The notes: a model not told the origin generated them from the letters alone. Counted from the stretch's first letter, positions 26,752 through 36,114 are shown. The stretch: DNA of 64,000 nt from Kangiella shandongensis (GCF_020005365.1 NZ_JACNML010000007.1:1-64000); one strand, 5' to 3'. A program made the numbers and translations.

Positions 26752-27510
26752 ATGAAACTGTCCAAAGTAATATTATATATTGCAGTACTAATATGCTCAG
26801 AGAATTTGTGTGCGAATTTCAACGATTTAAGTTCAGAGTTTACTGATATAAAGTTCAAAGAAGCCGTAATGAATAACGATCTTGAAAAAATTCAGCTTTT
26901 TATTGATAACGGTTACCTAGAGAGAAAATTTGATAATAACTCCCCACTTACCATTGTTATTAAGTATGGAACAGCTGGCTCATTTGATTTATTACTAAAA
27001 AATAAGAAGTTGAACAAAAAAGGTAGTTATGAAGCCGTTCTATACTACTTAATAAAAATGGAAAAAGAGGAAATGGCTGAAGTAATTGTTGAATATGTGC
27101 TAGAACCTAACTTTGCTTTGATAAAAGGTTCAAAGGTAACTTTATTACATGAAGCTGCAAGACATGGAATGGTAGATGTTTGTAAGCAGTTGATAAGTAA
27201 AGGTGCCTCGACTCAGAAGCTGACGGTAGGTAACTATATCCCTTTAACCCTAGCAGTAAAAAATAAACACATGAAAGCTTCTAACTACCTTGTTGATGTT
27301 ACTGAATTTAAGAGTATAAGTGGTATTTCTAAAGAAATAATACTAAGGAACGCCGTTAAAAATGACAGAAGCCTCACTATTTTATCAAAGATATTAGCAA
27401 ACAAAGGTTTTTCTACAAATTTCAAAGTATATAAAGTTTTGAGGAAAATCTCCCTAGAGTACAATGATGAAAAGCTAAAAAATTATATCGAAACGAGATA
27501 TAAGAAATAG
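26752..27510 (+). CDS. exported ankyrin-repeat protein
   Basis: About 252 residues from MKLSKVILYIAVLICSENLCA, a signal peptide; longer frames upstream run through the hairpin. Ankyrin-like repeats are seen as FKEAVMNNDLEKIQLFIDNG, SPLTIVIKYGTAGSFDLLL, TLLHEAARHGMVDVCKQLIS and IPLTLAVKNKHMKASNYLV. Ankyrin repeats mediate protein binding, probably in the periplasm here. Very AT-rich like the gene before it, so likely acquired. The partner is unknown. Confidence 0.7.
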   Translation: MKLSKVILYIAVLICSENLCANFNDLSSEFTDIKFKEAVMNNDLEKIQLFIDNGYLERKFDNNSPLTIVIKYGTAGSFDLLLKNKKLNKKGSYEAVLYYLIKMEKEEMAEVIVEYVLEPNFALIKGSKVTLLHEAARHGMVDVCKQLISKGASTQKLTVGNYIPLTLAVKNKHMKASNYLVDVTEFKSISGISKEIILRNAVKNDRSLTILSKILANKGFSTNFKVYKVLRKISLEYNDEKLKNYIETRYKK

Positions 27511-27644
27511 CTGATCTATCAGAACATACTTTTATTACAACGTAGATTAAATATAGAGACGTAGCTAATAGAATCCTGTTTTTTTCGATAAAGGCCAAAT
27601 TAAATGGGGTCAGAGTCTGTCCTGAATTATTAGAGGTATCAACG

Positions 27645-28046
27645 ATGACTAGTCTGTTATTAAAATCTATTGCCATTTGGTTGGTGATACTCGTCATGGC
27701 CATTGTTAACGCTGCAATTCGTGAAAAACTTCTGACGCCCGCCATCGGCTCTGGACTCGCACTTCCAGCGAGCGGCCTGATATTGTCAGTTATCATCTTT
27801 TTGCTCGCATACATAACAGTACCTTTCTTTGGCTCAACGGAAAGTAAAACATATATAGCTGTTGGGATCGCATGGTTTGCGTTGACTCTTTGTTTTGAAT
27901 TTCTGTTTGGCCATTTTATTGCTGGTAAGCCATGGCTTGAAATCGTGGAAGTTTTTAACGTAACAAAAGGCAATCTATTTGTTGTGGCTTTACTGGCAAC
28001 CCTGGTTGCTCCATGGCTATCGGCAAACGCACGAGGTTTAATATAG
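27645..28046 (+). CDS. small integral membrane protein, possible integron cassette gene
   Basis: 133 residues with about four membrane helices and no catalytic motif I recognise. GAGGT lies 8 bases before the ATG. An attC-like site begins only a few bases after the stop, so the gene has the layout of an integron gene cassette. No integrase gene or upstream attC is in the window. Function unknown. Confidence 0.6.
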   Translation: MTSLLLKSIAIWLVILVMAIVNAAIREKLLTPAIGSGLALPASGLILSVIIFLLAYITVPFFGSTESKTYIAVGIAWFALTLCFEFLFGHFIAGKPWLEIVEVFNVTKGNLFVVALLATLVAPWLSANARGLI

Positions 28047-28052
28047 ATTGCT

Positions 28053-28122
28053 CTTAACAAACGTCAGCAGCGGAGTAATTTTTCGCTGGTGCTACAAGTT
28101 GCCCCTGTGCTGGGCGTTAGGG
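28053..28122 (+). other. attC-like recombination site
   Basis: The ends are TTAACAAACG and GGGCGTTAGG. Imperfectly paired arms GTCAGCA (28063-28069) and TGCTGGGC (28108-28115) carry unpaired bases, as in integron attC sites. The length, about 70 bp, is in the normal range. The seven-base cores do not match RYYYAAC/GTTRRRY perfectly. Candidate only. Confidence 0.45.
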
Positions 28123-28134
28123 GATTAATGAGCT

Positions 28135-28383
28135 ATGAAGAAACGAGGTAAGTAAGTCCGTGATAAAAACCGTGTTAGCGGCGCGCTAAACAAGCCGATT
28201 GAAGGAGAATTAGGCAAAAGGCGATCAAAGGCTTTTGTAGCCGTTTTCGCAATCGTAGCCATGATTGGTTTTGGTTGGTGCTTCACTTCAGAGCTTGGTT
28301 TGAAAGCAGGAATTATCCTCACAAGCTCAAACGTCAATAAAGTTACGCTTCCAATAAAATCGAAACAGATCTTTGCTCCCTGA
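28135..28383 (+). pseudogene. broken small ORF after the attC-like site
   Basis: ATG at 28135 reads MKKRGK then TAA. The same frame stays open for 75 more codons to a TGA at 28381, with a basic stretch (GELGKRRSKAF) and a membrane helix (VAVFAIVAMIGFGW). This looks like a small membrane-protein gene with a nonsense mutation at codon 7. It begins about 15 bp after the attC-like site, as a second cassette would. Confidence 0.4.
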
Positions 28384-28639
28384 GCTTAGTGCTGTGTCAC
28401 GTTCCAATTTGTTAATCAATTTCCAATAAACTGAAGCTGCTTATCTCCTCAGCATGGACTCGTTTGGTCTGATTTACTCCAATTATTCTGTACTTGATGC
28501 TCATTCATGGTCTGTTGTCCTGGGGTTAGCGCCTTATATCGCTCCACCCATAAATCCAATATCGCTAGCCACATTCCAATCTGTGGTAACGATATTTGTA
28601 GGCTTTCAGCATAGGTGTCCTGTAATAAAGCCCAGCATC
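28384..28639. other. gene-free stretch
   Basis: No supported gene. A 65-codon minus-strand frame (28449-28646) has no ribosome site and no recognisable features. Confidence 0.45.
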
Positions 28640-28692
28640 TTGACAATCTGTCATCATGTGACTATATTGCTGTACTAATACATATAGTACAG
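28640..28692 (+). promoter_or_regulatory. promoter and palindromic operator of the GntR-ABC operon
   Basis: TTGACA (28640-28645), 17-bp spacer, TATATT (28663-28668): a near-consensus sigma-70 promoter. Directly after the -10 lies CTGTACTA-7-TAGTACAG (28670-28692), a perfect 8-bp inverted repeat covering the expected start of transcription. It is the obvious operator for the GntR/YtrA-type repressor encoded first in the operon. Confidence 0.75.
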
Positions 28693-28708
28693 TTAACACA
28701 AGGCAGGT

Positions 28709-29125
28709 ATGACAATGTCACGAACAGCTCCATTGATGCTCAACCTCAGCGCAGCGGATCCGCGGCCCATTACTCGACAAATCACTGACGGTATCCGTCG
28801 TTTGATTGCTACCGGTGAGATTGACGTTGGCGCGCAACTTCCCAGCGTGCGTGGTCTGGCGAAGCAGTTGACGGTTAACCCTAATACGGTCGCGAAAGCT
28901 TATTCCGAACTCAACAATGAGGGCTGGCTGGATTCTCGACAGGGGCTTGGGTTGTTCGTTGCTGAGCCGCGTCAGCGATTTTCCGATTCTGAGCGAGAAC
29001 GACGTTTGGCGGTGGCAATAGACACTTTTGGCGCTGAAGTGCTTGGTCTTGGTTACACAACCGACGAAATACTTGAGCGGCTTGAGGTTGAGTTGTCGCC
29101 ATTGCTCGACAAGCGTTCTGCCTAA
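28709..29125 (+). CDS. GntR-family regulator, YtrA subfamily
   Basis: 138 residues: a winged HTH (ITRQITDGIRRLIATGEI, then GAQLPSVRGLAKQLTVNPNTVAKAY) plus a short C-terminal dimerisation helix pair. It lacks a large ligand-binding domain, as in YtrA regulators. AAGG precedes the ATG. YtrA proteins repress their own operons, which typically encode ABC exporters induced by cell-wall antibiotics or peptides. The palindrome at 28670-28692 is the likely binding site. Confidence 0.87.
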   Translation: MTMSRTAPLMLNLSAADPRPITRQITDGIRRLIATGEIDVGAQLPSVRGLAKQLTVNPNTVAKAYSELNNEGWLDSRQGLGLFVAEPRQRFSDSERERRLAVAIDTFGAEVLGLGYTTDEILERLEVELSPLLDKRSA

Positions 29126-29174
29126 GGCGTACTGGACGAAAGTAACAGCACAAAAGCATAAAAGGAAATAAATC

Positions 29175-30167
29175 ATGTCCTCCCCCGAACTTAAAATTAT
29201 TGAGCAATCTGTCAGGTCATCGATATTGCAAAAGGTGCCGTTTGTGATCGAAACCGAGAGTCTCGAATTACGTTACGGCAAGAAGCTTGCACTGAAATCG
29301 CTTAACCTGAAAATTCCACCTGGCCGCATACATGCGCTTATAGGGGCTAATGGTGCAGGCAAGTCATCGTTGTTTCGCGTCCTACTTGGCTTCCAGTCTC
29401 CGACGGGCGGTGAAGCGCGTATTCTTGACCGCGATTGTGCTTCGCTCAATGAACAGGATCGGGCGCGCATTGGCTTCGTTAACGAGGAACATAGTTTGCC
29501 AACTTGGCTGCGCGTGCAAGACGTTGTGACAATGCAGCGCAATCTTTACTCGCAATGGAATGAAAAGGTCTATCGCGGCATCGTCGGACATTTTAATGTC
29601 GATCAGGAGCAGCGCATACGCGAACTATCGCGGGGTGAGCGTGCTGGTGTCAATCTGGCGATGGCGATGGCGCAAGCACCGGAACTGCTGATTCTGGATG
29701 AACCGACACTCGGTCTTGATGTGGTTGCTAAGCGTGCCTTTCTGGAAGCAGTGCTTTCATCAGTGGAGGATAGTGACTGCACCATCATTTATTGCTCGCA
29801 TCAAATGGAAGAAATCGAGCGGCTGGCGGATAACCTCATCGTGATGGAGCGTGGCGAGTTGATACACATGTCACCTCCTGATGAATTCTGTGAACGCGTG
29901 GCGTTGTGGGTGGCGGAGTTTCCATTTCAGACTTTTGGCGCAGAGTCCTTGCCTGGCGTGTTGCAGGTTGAACGAATTGACGGACTGTTCCATTTCATTG
30001 TGCTTGACCAAGATGAACATTTCGGTGAGTTGCTGGAAGAAAAAGGTGCGCGTCGCACCTGGCAGGGTGCGGTAGACCTTGATCGCGCTGTCAATGCATT
30101 TCTTACCCGCAATCATGCACGACCATTGCCAGAGGGTGCTGTGTCAAACGACGGAGACGAACAATGA
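29175..30167 (+). CDS. ABC transporter ATP-binding protein
   Basis: 330 residues: Walker A GANGAGKSS, signature LSRGERAGV (a variant of LSGGQ), Walker B LLILDEPTLGLD, and SHQMEEIERLAD with the switch His. An extra 90-residue C-terminal region ends in an acidic tail. This is the YtrB/CcmA-like class of exporter ATPases. Its stop overlaps the permease start (ATGA). Higher GC than the flanking AT-rich genes sets this operon apart. Confidence 0.87.
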   Translation: MSSPELKIIEQSVRSSILQKVPFVIETESLELRYGKKLALKSLNLKIPPGRIHALIGANGAGKSSLFRVLLGFQSPTGGEARILDRDCASLNEQDRARIGFVNEEHSLPTWLRVQDVVTMQRNLYSQWNEKVYRGIVGHFNVDQEQRIRELSRGERAGVNLAMAMAQAPELLILDEPTLGLDVVAKRAFLEAVLSSVEDSDCTIIYCSHQMEEIERLADNLIVMERGELIHMSPPDEFCERVALWVAEFPFQTFGAESLPGVLQVERIDGLFHFIVLDQDEHFGELLEEKGARRTWQGAVDLDRAVNAFLTRNHARPLPEGAVSNDGDEQ

Positions 30168-31984
30168 AAGATTTGTATCTATCGGAATTACGACGTTTTC
30201 GCTGGACTGTGTTGGCTGCAGGGATTGCGAATCTTCTGTTGATCGTTTTTCTTAATCGCATCGGCGACTTGTTACAAAGCTCGTATTTCCATGGCTTGCT
30301 GTTGCTGATAGCTATGGTCGCCGGGCTAGTTCTGGCCATTTTCCAAGTCGGAAGTTATCGCAAGCCCAGTCAGTGGACCTGGCTGATCCATCGTCCATTG
30401 TCGACGCCCCGCATTTTTGGCGCCTTGGCATTGTCTGCCACGACTATGTTGTCACTGTTAATTTTTCTGCCGATGCTGATCGTTCTGGTTGGTGTGGATA
30501 TGCTAACGACACGCGTTGTGGATTTACATCATTATGTGTCGCTTGTGCACGTGCTGGCTTTTTCATTGATGGCTTGGATGGCCGGAACTCATGCCTGCAT
30601 CAGTCGAAGCCGATTTGCTATTGCTGTCTTGTTTGCACCACTGTTACTGGCCTTGCACATGGTGTCAGTTTTCGTGCTGTTGCTTCCTGTTTCACTGACG
30701 CTTGGCTGGTTGGCATGGATTACGCTAAAGAGTTTTCGCGCGAACCGCGATGCGCCCATACATGGTGGTGGAACCCTGATACTGACAGCTCTTCCGTTGC
30801 AGATCGGTATGTTCTTGCTGTGCATTGCGATAGTACGTTTCTTGATGATCAGCGGCGGTATTTTACTGGGTACTGATCCGTTGAATACTGATTATCCTCC
30901 GAAGGGAGGACTGATCGAAACTGAGCGCTCTGAGCCGAGCGAAGAGTTTGTTCTTGGCCTAGCGGGAAGTGATGAACCTCGCGCAGAGTCCTGGAGATCT
31001 CAGATGCCATTACTCGAACCGGTTAGTTTCGGTCCATGGCTTAAGCGTTTTCCAGTGCGACATCAGTTTAGCAATTTATCTCTGCCGAGCAGTTGGTATG
31101 ACAAAGAACGCAATATCTTCTGGTCATTTAGTCATGACCGTATGCAGTTCATTGGTCGCAATCCAGAAAGTGGTGTTGCGCAGGGCGTTTTCGGTATGAA
31201 CGGTGTGGGTGATGATACACCTTTCACTTCGGTGCCGGTGGTAGCGGAACATGGCGATCTATTGACGACAAATGAACTGTATGGCATCGACAAACAGAAT
31301 CAGAGTTTAAGCAAACGATTTGAGTTGAATAAAGGTGAAACCTTTACCGCATTGCCACAGCGTGAGTTCGGCCGATTGATGTTGTTAACCAATCAGCGAT
31401 TAATCGTATTGCGCGAGGACCGGAAAGCTGCGGCGACTATCGCGCCATTACTGTCGGATTGGGAAGTGAAGCTGCCAGGCGGTGCGCAACACCTGACGTC
31501 CGTCAGCGTGGTCGAATTAATGGATGGTTGGCTGGTTTCTTTTGTCTACGGAAATGGTATGCGCCAAATCGGATTCAGTCAATTCCCTGTGATTGCACCG
31601 CCATGGCAGCAGGTCGTTCATATTGATGCAGAGGGCAATGCAAAAGCTACAGTTAAACGCGATATTAACCCAGACTTCCCAGCGATGCAGCGAAGTTATT
31701 GGTGGTTGTCGCCCGCACTAGAAGTGCTGACGACCTTGCCAGAAGTGGCGCTCGACAAGGGACTGACTTGGCCAATGAAGGTGATGATTATGCCTACTGC
31801 TAAATCGCAATGGGTTGCGGCGGCTCTGTTGATATTAATTTCCATGGCAGTGGCCTGGTGGTGGTTACGTGGCTCACGTATACCCGCATCGCGTCAATGG
31901 GTTTGGATCGCAAGTTGTGCAGTGATCGGCTTGCCTGCCTTGCTAAGTATGTTCTTGCTGGAGCCGCGAGAGCGGAAAGTATGA
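30164..31984 (+). CDS. ABC transporter permease-like protein with large soluble insert
   Basis: 606 residues. Six or so helices lie in the first 240 residues (SELRRFRWTVLAAGIANLLL at the start). A roughly 300-residue soluble region with beta-propeller-like strands (ERNIFWSFSHDRMQFIGR, NQRLIVLRED) follows, then two closing helices. The insert probably lies outside the membrane and may contact the substrate or the peptidase encoded next. Translationally coupled on both sides. The unusual size is not typical of YtrC/D permeases. Confidence 0.7.
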   Translation: MKDLYLSELRRFRWTVLAAGIANLLLIVFLNRIGDLLQSSYFHGLLLLIAMVAGLVLAIFQVGSYRKPSQWTWLIHRPLSTPRIFGALALSATTMLSLLIFLPMLIVLVGVDMLTTRVVDLHHYVSLVHVLAFSLMAWMAGTHACISRSRFAIAVLFAPLLLALHMVSVFVLLLPVSLTLGWLAWITLKSFRANRDAPIHGGGTLILTALPLQIGMFLLCIAIVRFLMISGGILLGTDPLNTDYPPKGGLIETERSEPSEEFVLGLAGSDEPRAESWRSQMPLLEPVSFGPWLKRFPVRHQFSNLSLPSSWYDKERNIFWSFSHDRMQFIGRNPESGVAQGVFGMNGVGDDTPFTSVPVVAEHGDLLTTNELYGIDKQNQSLSKRFELNKGETFTALPQREFGRLMLLTNQRLIVLREDRKAAATIAPLLSDWEVKLPGGAQHLTSVSVVELMDGWLVSFVYGNGMRQIGFSQFPVIAPPWQQVVHIDAEGNAKATVKRDINPDFPAMQRSYWWLSPALEVLTTLPEVALDKGLTWPMKVMIMPTAKSQWVAAALLILISMAVAWWWLRGSRIPASRQWVWIASCAVIGLPALLSMFLLEPRERKV

Positions 31985-34083
31985 TGAAGAAGAGTCTAGC
32001 ATCTCTGGTCGTCATCATATTCACAACAATGGCAATCAGCATAGTAAAAGCTGACGATAGCCAAAACGGAGTTAGGGCCAATGACTATTCAGAGTCGGCC
32101 CTGAAATTGGCAATGAGAAACGCGGAAAAGTCGGATCGTGCGATGCAGGTTCCGCGAAAAGATCTCATGCGACATGCTACGTTCCGCGATATTAACTTGT
32201 CGCCTGACGGCCACTGGCTGAGCTTTCGTCACGAAAAGGACAAGCGCGTCGAACTCTGGCTTCGCAATATCGCTTCCGGAGAAGATTACCGTGTAATGGC
32301 TGACAGCGAGGATGTCGACGTCAAATGGTCGGGTGATGGAGCACGGCTTTGGTTGCCCGATGAGAAGGGATTGGCTGTGTTTGAGATTGATAGCATGATG
32401 GGACGGCGCATTGTTCGGTATGACGAAGATCGAGGGCAGAAGTTCTGGAGCCTTGATCATAATTTTCCCGATGCTGTGATAATTCGGGAAAAAATTCCAG
32501 TCGACGGCAAATGGCAATATCGCTATCTGACAGTGGACGGCAATGGCAAGACTCGTTTGTTACGTGAAACGAAAAGCACGCTATTGCATTTACTTCTCGA
32601 TAGAAAAGGAATCTTACGCTATGCCTCCGGGTACGATGGTAAAAAGTTCGACACCGTGATTTGGCGCTTTGATAATAATGCTAGGCATGAGCTGATGCGT
32701 TGCCCACTGCCACAACAGTGCCGTCCTGTTGCGTTTCATGAAAGCGATACCGGTGACACGCTCTGGGCTCTTGCGCATGGCGATGAAAATCTTATGTCAT
32801 TGCAGAAACTGGAAGACGGGGCTAAACAATGGCAAACCGTACATTCCGATCCTCGTGGAATTGCGGACGCAGTGTCGTTATTGATGCAAGCCGATAATTC
32901 GGATTGGTTGGCGATGGCATACCGCCCTGATAAGGTCGAATGGCATGGACGGACATTGGATACGAAGCATCATCTGGACAAGCTGGCTGAGCAATTTCCG
33001 CGTGCCAATTTTGATTTTACAGTCAGTAATAACGGTCAGCGATGGCTACTAGGCGCTTCGAAAGCAAACTGGCAGTACGATCGATATTTTCTTTATGAAG
33101 TAGAACAACAGTCCTTAACGCCCGTCTTTTCGCAAGAGCGCGAAGCTCGCATAGCGTCAACACAACTGATTGAATCGGTGCCGATCGATTGGCGGGGCAA
33201 AGATGGCATGATCTTATACGGTTATTTATATCTACCGAATGGGGTCCCTTTAGAGTCCGCACCATTGATTGCTATTTTGCATGGCGGCCCTTACAACCGT
33301 TCAAACGGTGGTGAGGATATTGCTACGCAATTGCTGGTCAATCGTGGTTACGTTGTGTTCAAGCCGAATTTTAGGGCCTCCACGGGGCATGGCGTGGATT
33401 ACGTTACTGCTGCCCGCGGTGACTTCGGTAGGGAAGGTGTGCTGGATGATATCATCACCGGTATGGATTATCTGCTTGCTAACGGTATCGGTGATAAAAA
33501 CAAGCAGGCAGTCCTTGGACACTCCTTCGGTGGCTACGCCAGCCTACTCGCTGTCACGCATTATCCGGATCGTTTTGCATTCGCGGTACCTAGTGCGGCG
33601 CCAGTAGACATGGCTTGGACTATGGCGGATATTGCGATTGAGGGAGGCAGCGCGCTCTCATCAGAGGGGCCTCCTGTTGAAATTCTCTTCCCTGGTTACG
33701 GGGTGCCTTATGGCGAAAAGTCATGGCATCAAAAAATGCAACGCGATTCACCACTGGCACATTCAGAGCGCCTAAGTACGCCGCTATACCTATGGGCAGG
33801 TGCAAACGATGACCGCGTCGCATTAGAAACTCTGGTTCGTTATTTCGCCGAGTCGAATAAGGAGTTCAAACCGGCGCTTCTGATTGATCCAAAGTCGGGT
33901 CACAGTCCGCACGAGCGACTGAATGTGGAAGCACTGGCTTGGTTAATCGAAGCTAGTGCTGACAAACATTTCGGTGGTGGGGTTTCACCGCCTTCAAGAG
34001 AATTGAAACAATTTCTGATGAAGAATTTGCAGAATGGAAGCACAAATTTGCTGGATAAAAAAGATATTGGGACTGAGGAATAA
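31981..34083 (+). CDS. S9-family prolyl oligopeptidase-like serine peptidase, exported
   Basis: About 700 residues from MMKKSLASLVV; a signal peptide ends near VKADD. The longer in-frame start at 31810 lies inside the permease gene and is not used. An N-terminal beta-propeller is followed by an alpha/beta hydrolase domain with S515 in GHSFGGYAS, D610/D611 in GANDDRV and H641 in GHSPHER. S9 peptidases cleave short peptides or isopeptides. Coupling with an ABC exporter and a YtrA regulator suggests peptide detoxification or maturation. Confidence 0.82.
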   Translation: MMKKSLASLVVIIFTTMAISIVKADDSQNGVRANDYSESALKLAMRNAEKSDRAMQVPRKDLMRHATFRDINLSPDGHWLSFRHEKDKRVELWLRNIASGEDYRVMADSEDVDVKWSGDGARLWLPDEKGLAVFEIDSMMGRRIVRYDEDRGQKFWSLDHNFPDAVIIREKIPVDGKWQYRYLTVDGNGKTRLLRETKSTLLHLLLDRKGILRYASGYDGKKFDTVIWRFDNNARHELMRCPLPQQCRPVAFHESDTGDTLWALAHGDENLMSLQKLEDGAKQWQTVHSDPRGIADAVSLLMQADNSDWLAMAYRPDKVEWHGRTLDTKHHLDKLAEQFPRANFDFTVSNNGQRWLLGASKANWQYDRYFLYEVEQQSLTPVFSQEREARIASTQLIESVPIDWRGKDGMILYGYLYLPNGVPLESAPLIAILHGGPYNRSNGGEDIATQLLVNRGYVVFKPNFRASTGHGVDYVTAARGDFGREGVLDDIITGMDYLLANGIGDKNKQAVLGHSFGGYASLLAVTHYPDRFAFAVPSAAPVDMAWTMADIAIEGGSALSSEGPPVEILFPGYGVPYGEKSWHQKMQRDSPLAHSERLSTPLYLWAGANDDRVALETLVRYFAESNKEFKPALLIDPKSGHSPHERLNVEALAWLIEASADKHFGGGVSPPSRELKQFLMKNLQNGSTNLLDKKDIGTEE

Positions 34084-34114
34084 ACTTAGACTTCCTAATG
34101 ATGATAGTTTTACG

Positions 34115-34143
34115 AGCCCCAAGCTAAACCTTGGGGCTTTTTT
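34115..34143 (+). terminator. terminator of the GntR-ABC-peptidase operon
   Basis: AGCCCCAA/TTGGGGCT stem with a 7-base loop, then six Ts, 30 bp past the peptidase stop. Confidence 0.88.
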
Positions 34144-34164
34144 ACGTCTGACAACTTTCTAGAT

Positions 34165-35877
34165 CTACTTATTAGAAAGTTTAACCGCTAAGTCCTGAGC
34201 GAAACCGCACATGGTGAGGGTTGGGTTCCAGGAGCCGGAGGTTGGGAATAGGCCTGCGCCGGTGACATAAACATTAGTCACGCCGTGTGGGCGGTAGTCC
34301 AGACCAACTACTGAACTTTCGGGATCTTCACCGACCCAAATTTGCGATGCTTCGTGGACGATAATGTTGAGGCGTATTTGGTCGACGGGTGGTTTGTTGG
34401 TCGTCCAGTGGCCGCCGTCTGGTGTATCTATCCAGTACTCTATCTCAGGTGTCTCGGTATCAGTCGCGAGTGCGGCAATCGTTTGATAGGTCGCTTCGTC
34501 GAGCTGATCCCACAATTGCTTTTCTTCGTTGCCTAAAATTAGCTGCAGAGAAATATTGGTGGTTGGATCCTTGCCTTTATTGAGCTTAATCCAGTTGTCG
34601 CTGTTTTTCTCGCTGATTTCACCCAGGGTCGCACAGACAAAGACGACGTAATCTTCCGACCCCACGAGTTGCTGCATACTGGGAGCGGCAGCTGCATCAG
34701 GGCACTCGCGGACTGTTGTTACTGCGTCCTGCTCTGGATTGGTTTCGGCGAAGACACTGGCTTGCACATGATACTGGTATCCCGCGCTATCTTTTCCATC
34801 GAGATAGACCGCACCGATTTCCAGGTCAGACAGGTCCTTATAGGCAGAGCGTTTAACACGAGCGGTGACGTGGGACATAAAGTGGCCGGTGTAGCGTTTG
34901 CCTGCGTTGGGTAGCTGTTCACCAAAGGAGTTCATCAATAAAGTCGCCGGTGGAATAGCGCCCATGGCCAAGATAACTTTTGCGCTGGATACGCTGAGTG
35001 TTCCTCTGCTGGTTTCTATGGCGATAACCGTGCCCTTGTCGTTGTGCAGTAATTCTTCCACCACGCACTGATCGACAATGGTTAGCTCGGTACCATCGCC
35101 GGTCTTAGCCAAACTCTTCTGGCGCTGTTGTATATTAAGTAAGGTTCCTACGGTCGAGTACTTATAAAATTTAACGGTTTTCCATTCGGAATTATCTACT
35201 GCAATAGGGGCGGGATAAGCATTTTCGGCAGATGGAACGAATTTTTTAAAGTTCTTAGCGATGTTCTGGTCGAGCTGGGTTTGTAAGTTAGCGTAGACAC
35301 CGTCGTTAATCTTATCCATCGAGGTTACATGCAAAAAATCTTTAGCTCTGGGCCAGAAATTATCCTGTAGCGTGATGTCGATCATTTCCTGAGGCCAATC
35401 TCGCATTAAGTCGGGCGTCGGGGAGGGGCTCCAGGCGCTCCAGTAGGTTGAGCGTCCACCGACTGCTGGAATATAGCCTGCCTGGAAAAAGTCTGGCGCT
35501 GTGGTGACCATTTCAGTGGTACGTGACCAGGGGTAGGTTGTTGGCGGTGAGCCTGACGTTGCGGCAAAAGCACTGGGTAACATTTGGTAGTGAACCGGGA
35601 GCCAGAAGCCACCGCGTTCCAGCACTAAAATTTTGGCGTGAGGGTTTTCTTTATAAATCTGATCGATAAAGGCCACGCCCGTAGGTCCTGTACCGATAAC
35701 AATATAGTCATAGACCTGATTGACGATATCTTTCCATTCACATTCCGATGCAAAAAAAGCATTGCCAGCAATTTGATCGGCGGTTGCCCCCTGTGGTCCT
35801 GGAACCGGATAGCCCTGATTTTCCCCTTGTGGTTCTGGATCGATCCCTTTGTAAAACTTGGTGTAGTTGAACGTCAT
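34165..35877 (-). CDS. GMC-family oxidoreductase
   Basis: 570 residues. FAD-binding YDYIVIGTGPTGVAF lies near residue 56 and ILVLERGGFW follows. VGGRSTYWSAWSP and VILAMGAIPPATLLMNSF are GMC landmarks. The C-terminal domain has IVHEASQIWVGEDP and ends SGSWNPTLTMCGFAQDLA, where GMC enzymes place their catalytic His and Asn; here only the Asn of WNPT is evident. There is no signal peptide. The substrate, presumably an alcohol or sugar, cannot be deduced. It stands alone on the minus strand. Confidence 0.78.
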   Translation of the reverse strand: MTFNYTKFYKGIDPEPQGENQGYPVPGPQGATADQIAGNAFFASECEWKDIVNQVYDYIVIGTGPTGVAFIDQIYKENPHAKILVLERGGFWLPVHYQMLPSAFAATSGSPPTTYPWSRTTEMVTTAPDFFQAGYIPAVGGRSTYWSAWSPSPTPDLMRDWPQEMIDITLQDNFWPRAKDFLHVTSMDKINDGVYANLQTQLDQNIAKNFKKFVPSAENAYPAPIAVDNSEWKTVKFYKYSTVGTLLNIQQRQKSLAKTGDGTELTIVDQCVVEELLHNDKGTVIAIETSRGTLSVSSAKVILAMGAIPPATLLMNSFGEQLPNAGKRYTGHFMSHVTARVKRSAYKDLSDLEIGAVYLDGKDSAGYQYHVQASVFAETNPEQDAVTTVRECPDAAAAPSMQQLVGSEDYVVFVCATLGEISEKNSDNWIKLNKGKDPTTNISLQLILGNEEKQLWDQLDEATYQTIAALATDTETPEIEYWIDTPDGGHWTTNKPPVDQIRLNIIVHEASQIWVGEDPESSVVGLDYRPHGVTNVYVTGAGLFPTSGSWNPTLTMCGFAQDLAVKLSNK

Positions 35878-36074
35878 ACAATATTCCTTCTGTGCTATAT
35901 GATGATTAAAATTATTGTTACCAACGTGATAGCCTTGAAGGGAATATTATTGTTTTCTGCATCCCTTCAGAAAACCATTCCATTTGAGTATAGCAACAGA
36001 AAATTAAAACAAACAAAGAATAAATGACTGTTCGGATTAGTCTAATGCAGAGAGGTATTGAATAGGAGAAAAAG

Positions 36075-36110
36075 ACTACTAATTAAGGCATATCCGCCTT
36101 AATTAGTAGT
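36075..36110 (-). terminator. terminator after the lipoprotein gene
   Basis: Perfect 15-bp stem ACTACTAATTAAGGC with a 6-base loop; TTTTTC follows on the minus strand. It starts 4 bp after the lipoprotein stop. Confidence 0.85.
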
Positions 36111-36114
36111 GGTT

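Noticed and set aside
27422-28060. 212-codon minus-strand ORF
   Set aside because: It is antisense to the membrane-protein gene and the ankyrin gene end, has no ribosome site, and the plus-strand product has a clean helix pattern.
28449-28646. 65-codon minus-strand ORF as a transposase remnant
   Set aside because: No ribosome site and no transposase motif; it also runs into the GntR promoter.
31810-31980. 57-residue N-terminal extension of the S9 peptidase
   Set aside because: It overlaps the permease gene. The signal peptide beginning at 31981 and the ATGA junction give the true start.
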